Source: an uncultured Lachnospiraceae bacterium
Lineage (GTDB): Bacteria > Bacillota > Clostridia > Lachnospirales > Lachnospiraceae
Assembly (NCBI GenBank): GCA_910585255.1
Contig: CAJUEI010000143.1
Coordinates: 1 to 9,864, forward strand
DNA length: 9,864 bases
Direction: 5' to 3'
The position numbers were made by a program, and so were the translations under genes. The notes below the pieces were generated by a model. The model saw only the letters and a list, made by a program, of their open reading frames with translations. It was not told where the DNA came from and ran no database searches. Below, one piece after another: positions 6,559 to 9,864 of the stretch (the stretch's first letter is position 1; each line of letters opens with the position of its first letter).

Positions 6559-6620
6559 TTACATTTCCTAGTTACTTGCGTCATTGACATTATCATACAG
6601 GCAATAGAAAGGAGAACTTT

Positions 6621-7394
6621 ATGACACAAAAAGAAAGGCTTCTTTATCTGATAAAATATCTTATAAAAGAAAATGATGAACTTAAATCTTTAGATATTCC
6701 CGCAGAGGATACCGCAAGGAAATATCTATTGCGTTCTCTTATGAATGTACGTCCGGCAAAATCAGCTGCAAAAGATTTTCTAAACATACAAGACAAATAT
6801 TTACAAGAGGAAAAAGCAAAGAAAGGAGTTGTCTCTTTAGCAGATATTCCATTCGTGAAATCTGGGATTTACTTATGGAAAGGCGATATTACACGTTTAT
6901 CTGCAGACGCTATTGTAAATGCTGCTAACAGTGCAATGTTAGGCTGCTTTGTTCCCTGTCATGGGTGTATTGACAATGCCATTCATTCTGCCGCTGGTAT
7001 AGAACTCCGTTTGGAATGTTCCCGCATTATGGAAAAACAGAAAATAAAAGAACCCACAGGAAAAGCCAAAATAACAAAAGCCTATAATCTTCCTTGCCGT
7101 TATGTTCTCCATACAGTCGGTCCGATTGTCTACGGAGAAGTCACGAAAAGAGATTGTGACTTGTTATCAGACTGTTACCGTTCCTGTCTGGAACTTGCCG
7201 CAGAATATCAGTTGAAAAGTATTGCTTTTTGCTGCATCTCTACAGGAGAATTTCATTTTCCAAATAAAACAGCCGCTGAAATAGCAGTCCAAACGGTAAA
7301 AGATTATCAGAAAAAAACTTCAAGTGATATGGAGGTGATTTTTAATGTTTTCAAAGATTGCGACTATGAAATCTACAAACAGTTATTGGAATAA
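6621..7394 (+). CDS. zinc-type macrodomain protein (predicted protein ADP-ribosyl hydrolase)
   Basis: A 257-residue cytosolic protein with a helical N-terminal extension (1-80) and a macrodomain (about 80-255). Visible motifs are LWKGDIT (85-91), VNAAN (99-103), the loop GCFVPCHGCIDNAIHSAAG (108-126), the GKAKIT...YVLHTVGP segment (147-168) and ISTGEFHFP (206-214). The Cys113/His114/Cys116 cluster in the catalytic loop is the mark of the zinc-dependent macrodomain class found with SirTM sirtuins; these remove ADP-ribose from proteins modified by their partner. The start has AAGGAG seven bases upstream. The partner gene begins inside its 3' end, so both are made from one message and probably in a set ratio. 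Known family members reverse modification of a lipoyl-carrier protein; none is encoded in this window. Confidence 0.88.
   Translation: MTQKERLLYLIKYLIKENDELKSLDIPAEDTARKYLLRSLMNVRPAKSAAKDFLNIQDKYLQEEKAKKGVVSLADIPFVKSGIYLWKGDITRLSADAIVNAANSAMLGCFVPCHGCIDNAIHSAAGIELRLECSRIMEKQKIKEPTGKAKITKAYNLPCRYVLHTVGPIVYGEVTKRDCDLLSDCYRSCLELAAEYQLKSIAFCCISTGEFHFPNKTAAEIAVQTVKDYQKKTSSDMEVIFNVFKDCDYEIYKQLLE
7331..7347 (+). promoter_or_regulatory. internal ribosome binding site and start of the sirtuin gene
   Basis: GGAGGTGA lies seven bases before the ATG at 7345, all inside the macrodomain gene. Its quality favours this start over the ATG at 7366, and gives a 50-bp overlap in a different frame. Confidence 0.75.
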
Positions 7395-8238
7395 TATCGA
7401 AAAAGTGAAAACAATCATTCAAAGTGCAGACGCTATTTTGATAGGTGCAGGAGCAGGGCTGTCTACCTCTGCCGGATTTACTTATTCTGGAAAACGATTT
7501 GAAGATAACTTCCCGGATTTCATAGCAGAATATAATTTTAAAGATATGTATTCTGCGGGATTTTATCCCTACAAAACATTAGAAGAGCATTGGGCGTATT
7601 GGAGCCGCTACATTTTTATTAATCGTTACCAAAATACACCTAAAAGCGTCTATAAGGATTTATACAATCTGGTACAGGGAAAGGATTATTTTGTTTTAAC
7701 AACAAATGTAGACCACTGTTTTCAAAAGGCTGGTTTTGAAAAGCACAGGCTATTTTATACGCAGGGCGATTATGGGTTATGGCAATGTTCAAAGCCTTGT
7801 CATAATAAAACATATGATAACGAATCCATAATAAAAAAAATGGTTGCTGAACAAAAAAATATGCGAATTCCGTCCGAGTTAGTTCCACATTGCCCCGTTT
7901 GCGGTGAGCCTATGTCAATGAATTTACGGGCAGACAATACCTTTGTTGAAGATAACGGCTGGCATACAGCCGCAGACAGATATCAAACTTTTATAAACCG
8001 TCATAAAGATTTAAATATTGTATATTTGGAATTAGGCGTTGGCGGCAACACGCCAGGAATCATTAAATATCCATTTTGGCAAATGACCTACCATAATCCC
8101 AATGCCACTTATATATGTATCAATTTGTCAGAAGCCTATATCCCGACAGAAATCAAAAAACAATCAATTGGTATTGCCGAGGATATTGGAGAAACACTGA
8201 ACCACATAAAGAACGGTTTAGCAAAGCAGACATCCTAA
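7345..8238 (+). CDS. SirTM-class sirtuin (predicted protein ADP-ribosyltransferase)
   Basis: A 297-residue Sir2-fold protein. The NAD-binding start is GAGAGLSTSAG (34-44). LTTNVDHCF (118-126) replaces the canonical QNID, and TQGDYGLWQC (139-148) carries Gln140 where deacetylating sirtuins have the catalytic His. Four cysteines (148, 152, 183, 186) form the structural zinc site. LELGVGGNTP (228-237) stands in the usual GTS strand. Loss of the catalytic His with retention of the NAD site is the signature of SirTM enzymes, which transfer ADP-ribose to proteins instead of removing acyl groups. In Staphylococcus and Streptococcus they modify lipoylated GcvH-L. Here only the macrodomain eraser is beside it; no lipoate ligase or GcvH-L is seen. 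Product NAD use and substrate remain inference. Confidence 0.9.
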   Translation: MFSKIATMKSTNSYWNNIEKVKTIIQSADAILIGAGAGLSTSAGFTYSGKRFEDNFPDFIAEYNFKDMYSAGFYPYKTLEEHWAYWSRYIFINRYQNTPKSVYKDLYNLVQGKDYFVLTTNVDHCFQKAGFEKHRLFYTQGDYGLWQCSKPCHNKTYDNESIIKKMVAEQKNMRIPSELVPHCPVCGEPMSMNLRADNTFVEDNGWHTAADRYQTFINRHKDLNIVYLELGVGGNTPGIIKYPFWQMTYHNPNATYICINLSEAYIPTEIKKQSIGIAEDIGETLNHIKNGLAKQTS

Positions 8239-8289
8239 AGCATTATAAATTTGACTTTTAAACACAATCGGAAACTATATAGCATTTGA

Positions 8290-8452
8290 TATTTCAAGGC
8301 ACAGAAAATCTCCAAGCTGCCAGTATCCAAAGCCCTGCAAGCGGAAATTGAGCAGCTTATGAAAAAAAGAACTGCCTTTACAACAAATACCAGAAGAAAA
8401 AAGAGAAGAGCTGAGAATTACAGACCATAAAAGGCAAAATATACGGTGGTTT
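8290..8452 (+). pseudogene. frameshifted coding remnant, probably the C-terminus of a mobilisation relaxase
   Basis: Three short pieces in three frames join into one sensible sequence: KISKLPVSKALQAEIEQL (from 8305), then YEKKNCLYNKYQKKK (8358-8402), then EELRITDHKRQNI (8405 onward). A missing T in CTT(T)AT near 8358 and an extra GA near 8403 explain both frame changes. The charged helical pattern, with L-x-A-E-I-x-x-L, L-Y-x-x-Y and x-x-x-N-I spacing, resembles the end of relaxases from Tn1549-like conjugative elements of Clostridia. Nothing of the catalytic domain remains; the upstream DNA (8239-8289) shows nothing recognisable. The family call is from memory of the motif and is moderate. 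Confidence 0.5.
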
Positions 8453-8488
8453 ACAGAAATTTTCCTCTATTGGGTTGCTTTTATTTTT

Positions 8489-9325
8489 TTATATTTGTAT
8501 ACGCTGTTTATTCTGTATATTTTTTTGAGAGATAATCAAAACAAATAACAATGATAAAATATTTGATAAGGTTATTCTAATTATCATCAATTCATCTGCT
8601 CCTGTTTCCGTCACCGTATGCAAGGAATTGCTTATGAAATTGTTAAACAAATGTTCTGATGCACCTATCCAAAGCGTTCCAGACAATGCTGCACACATAC
8701 CCCATTCATAGGCTAAAATTCCAGACAATAATATATATCCTATGCCCATAAAAACTGCCACAGCAATCTTCATGGAACCGTCAAGCAGAGGATTTATTAC
8801 GTTGGTAATATGCCATATCCCAAAAAGCAGAGCTTGTATTATATTAGCAGTCTTTTGAGAATAGTATTGTATTCCAATTTTACAAAACAGTCCTCTAAAC
8901 AGTCCCTCTTCTGCATAAACATTTACTATATTACCAATCAGGCACACTATCACTGCTAACAGAGAGCTGCCATTTGTATGTGTCTGTGTAAATGAAAAAT
9001 TTGTAATATAAAATTGCAAAGATGGGTGTTTCCCCATTACAAATAACACAATAAATTCCACAGCGTAAGAAAGAAAAAAGGTGCTTATGCCAAGAGCAAG
9101 ACCATAGTTCAAACCAGTAAATAATCCTTTTTTTGAAAATCCCAAATCACTCCAATGAAGCCCAAGCATATCCAACGCAATCCATACCAGCAAAATGCAG
9201 CAGATTTTATGTAATATATTTTCTCCAACCCATGTTTGATCGGTTTTTACAAAAATAATTTCTATCACTCTAATAATCATCAACAAAATAAACATCATAC
9301 CGATAGTGTTTTTCTTTTTTTTCAT
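8489..9325 (-). CDS. CPBP-family intramembrane metalloprotease
   Basis: A 278-residue membrane protein with about seven to eight hydrophobic segments. The three CPBP/Abi motifs are present: EEGLFR (Glu139, Glu140, Arg144), FGIWH (His172) and a third histidine with asparagine (His225, Asn228/229, in SEHLFNNF). In the CAAX-protease/Rce1-like superfamily these residues bind the catalytic metal. Bacterial members are linked to bacteriocin self-immunity, peptide maturation or membrane-protein turnover. It starts at ATG 9325 with an AGAGGA site and follows the DUF3021 gene by 37 bp, so it is probably the last gene of the LytTR operon. It converges on the macrodomain-sirtuin operon; no clear terminator is seen between them. 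Confidence 0.88.
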   Translation of the reverse strand: MKKKKNTIGMMFILLMIIRVIEIIFVKTDQTWVGENILHKICCILLVWIALDMLGLHWSDLGFSKKGLFTGLNYGLALGISTFFLSYAVEFIVLFVMGKHPSLQFYITNFSFTQTHTNGSSLLAVIVCLIGNIVNVYAEEGLFRGLFCKIGIQYYSQKTANIIQALLFGIWHITNVINPLLDGSMKIAVAVFMGIGYILLSGILAYEWGMCAALSGTLWIGASEHLFNNFISNSLHTVTETGADELMIIRITLSNILSLLFVLIISQKNIQNKQRIQI

Positions 9326-9362
9326 ATTTTTTTCCTCTGAATCATTTTGCTAGTTATCTATT

Positions 9363-9761
9363 TTAACCTTGATTTTTATTTCGGTTCTTAATTAACAAAT
9401 TGATTTCTTTTGCTTCTTGTTTCATTTGTAACAAATTTAAAAAGAGTGAAATGATATATATTACAACCCCCATACAAACAAGCAGCAAAAATGACAAACT
9501 TGTAAACCAATGGAACAACCGTCCAAACACAAGCAGTTCGCATACTATAAATGTGATTTCCAAAACCATTTCGATAAAAATGTTTCTTAATTCAATTTTT
9601 TTAATACACAGTATTCCTAAATGAGTAATGGTATTTATGCCAAAAACCTGAAACACTGTTTCCAAATAAATACAACTTGCATGAAAAGACAACGCAACAA
9701 CAGAAAGCAGCAGTAAAGAAATCCCTGTTGTAGCCAAAATATTTACAATATTTTTTTTCAT
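9363..9761 (-). CDS. DUF3021 family membrane protein
   Basis: A 132-residue protein with four hydrophobic segments (about 7-26, 43-54, 64-82, 90-111) and a short basic tail. The pattern of a small residue-rich first helix, an F-G-I-x-T-I-T segment (40-46), VFGRLFHWF (78-86) and a C-terminal Q-E-A-K-E-I-N-x-L-I stretch fits DUF3021. Members nearly always sit directly after a LytTR regulator and are thought to hold it at the membrane and inhibit it. Here the start codon overlaps the regulator's stop (ATGA), which implies translational coupling. GGGAGGGG lies 10 bases upstream. Confidence 0.8.
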   Translation of the reverse strand: MKKNIVNILATTGISLLLLSVVALSFHASCIYLETVFQVFGINTITHLGILCIKKIELRNIFIEMVLEITFIVCELLVFGRLFHWFTSLSFLLLVCMGVVIYIISLFLNLLQMKQEAKEINLLIKNRNKNQG

Positions 9762-9864
9762 TCTTCTTTATCCCCTCCCAATACTTTTTTTACTCCATTT
9801 AAATAATTGCGATTGATATTAACTTTTTCACCATTCTTCAAAGTTGCTTCCATTCTGCTATTGA
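9758..9864 (-). CDS. LytTR-domain transcriptional regulator, 3' end only
   Basis: The last 34 residues, running off the window edge. NSRMEATLKNGEKVNINRNY followed by LNGVKKVLGG is the typical end of a LytTR DNA-binding domain (strand, N-G-E, then the R-x-Y/F helix). With DUF3021 next to it, this is the compact stand-alone regulator type of about 145-150 residues without a receiver domain, so it is not an obvious partner for the GHKL kinase 7 kb away. The N-terminus is outside the window. Confidence 0.85.
   Translation of the reverse strand, partial: NSRMEATLKNGEKVNINRNYLNGVKKVLGGDKEE

Noticed and set aside
6584..6596. TTGACA followed by TATCAT as promoter of the macrodomain operon
   Set aside because: The TTGACA is a perfect -35 but no -10 lies at 16-18 bp, since that place falls on the ribosome binding site; the spacing to TATCAT is far too short.
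7345..8238. Canonical NAD-dependent deacetylase
   Set aside because: The catalytic His motif is replaced by QGDYG and the QNID motif by TNVD, which fits SirTM better.
9758..9864. The LytTR fragment as the missing partner of the GHKL kinase
   Set aside because: Its fusion to DUF3021 marks the stand-alone type without a receiver domain, and it lies 7 kb away in a separate operon.

Overview
The window looks like a chromosomal accessory region of a low-GC gut Firmicute, most likely a Clostridia/Lachnospiraceae-type organism. The reasons are strong AGGAGG-type ribosome binding sites, AT-rich intergenic DNA, GHKL-type sensor kinases, LytTR/DUF3021 modules and a remnant resembling a conjugative-element relaxase. 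The taxon is inferred from style only; no marker gene is present. No tRNA, rRNA, CRISPR array or intact transposase was seen.

Region A (about 1-5344, all genes on the minus strand) is bounded by two inverted copies of a 49-bp repeat (46/49 identical). From its 5' end at the right it holds a collapsed ABC-transporter ATPase gene (55 codons left of more than 200), an intact 795-aa FtsX-type permease, an AgrC-like GHKL histidine kinase with no response regulator beside it, a 42-aa single-helix peptide starting at TTG, and a 206-aa protein with the opening motif of ADP-ribosyltransferase-like folds. The kinase has a clear promoter (TTGTTT-17-TATAAT) preceded by two direct repeats 21 bp apart, the geometry of LytTR/AgrA operators. 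The block reads as a peptide-sensing or peptide-resistance module in partial decay.

Region B (about 5380-6560) is a divergent pair: an HxlR-family repressor (minus) and a small NAD(P)-binding oxidoreductase (plus). They share a short promoter/operator interval, and a strong hairpin ends the plus-strand unit.

Region C (6621-8238, plus) is a two-gene operon: a zinc-type macrodomain protein (predicted ADP-ribosyl hydrolase) and an SirTM-class sirtuin (predicted protein ADP-ribosyltransferase). The second gene starts 50 bp inside the first. This is a write/erase pair for reversible protein ADP-ribosylation. The lipoate-linked partners known from the staphylococcal and streptococcal version (GcvH-L, LplA2) are absent here, so its target in this setting is open. 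Just downstream lies a frameshifted remnant that reads like a relaxase C-terminus, a sign of past mobile-element traffic.

Region D (8489-9864, minus) is a LytTR regulator (3' end only), a DUF3021 membrane protein and a CPBP-family intramembrane protease, arranged as one operon that converges on region C.
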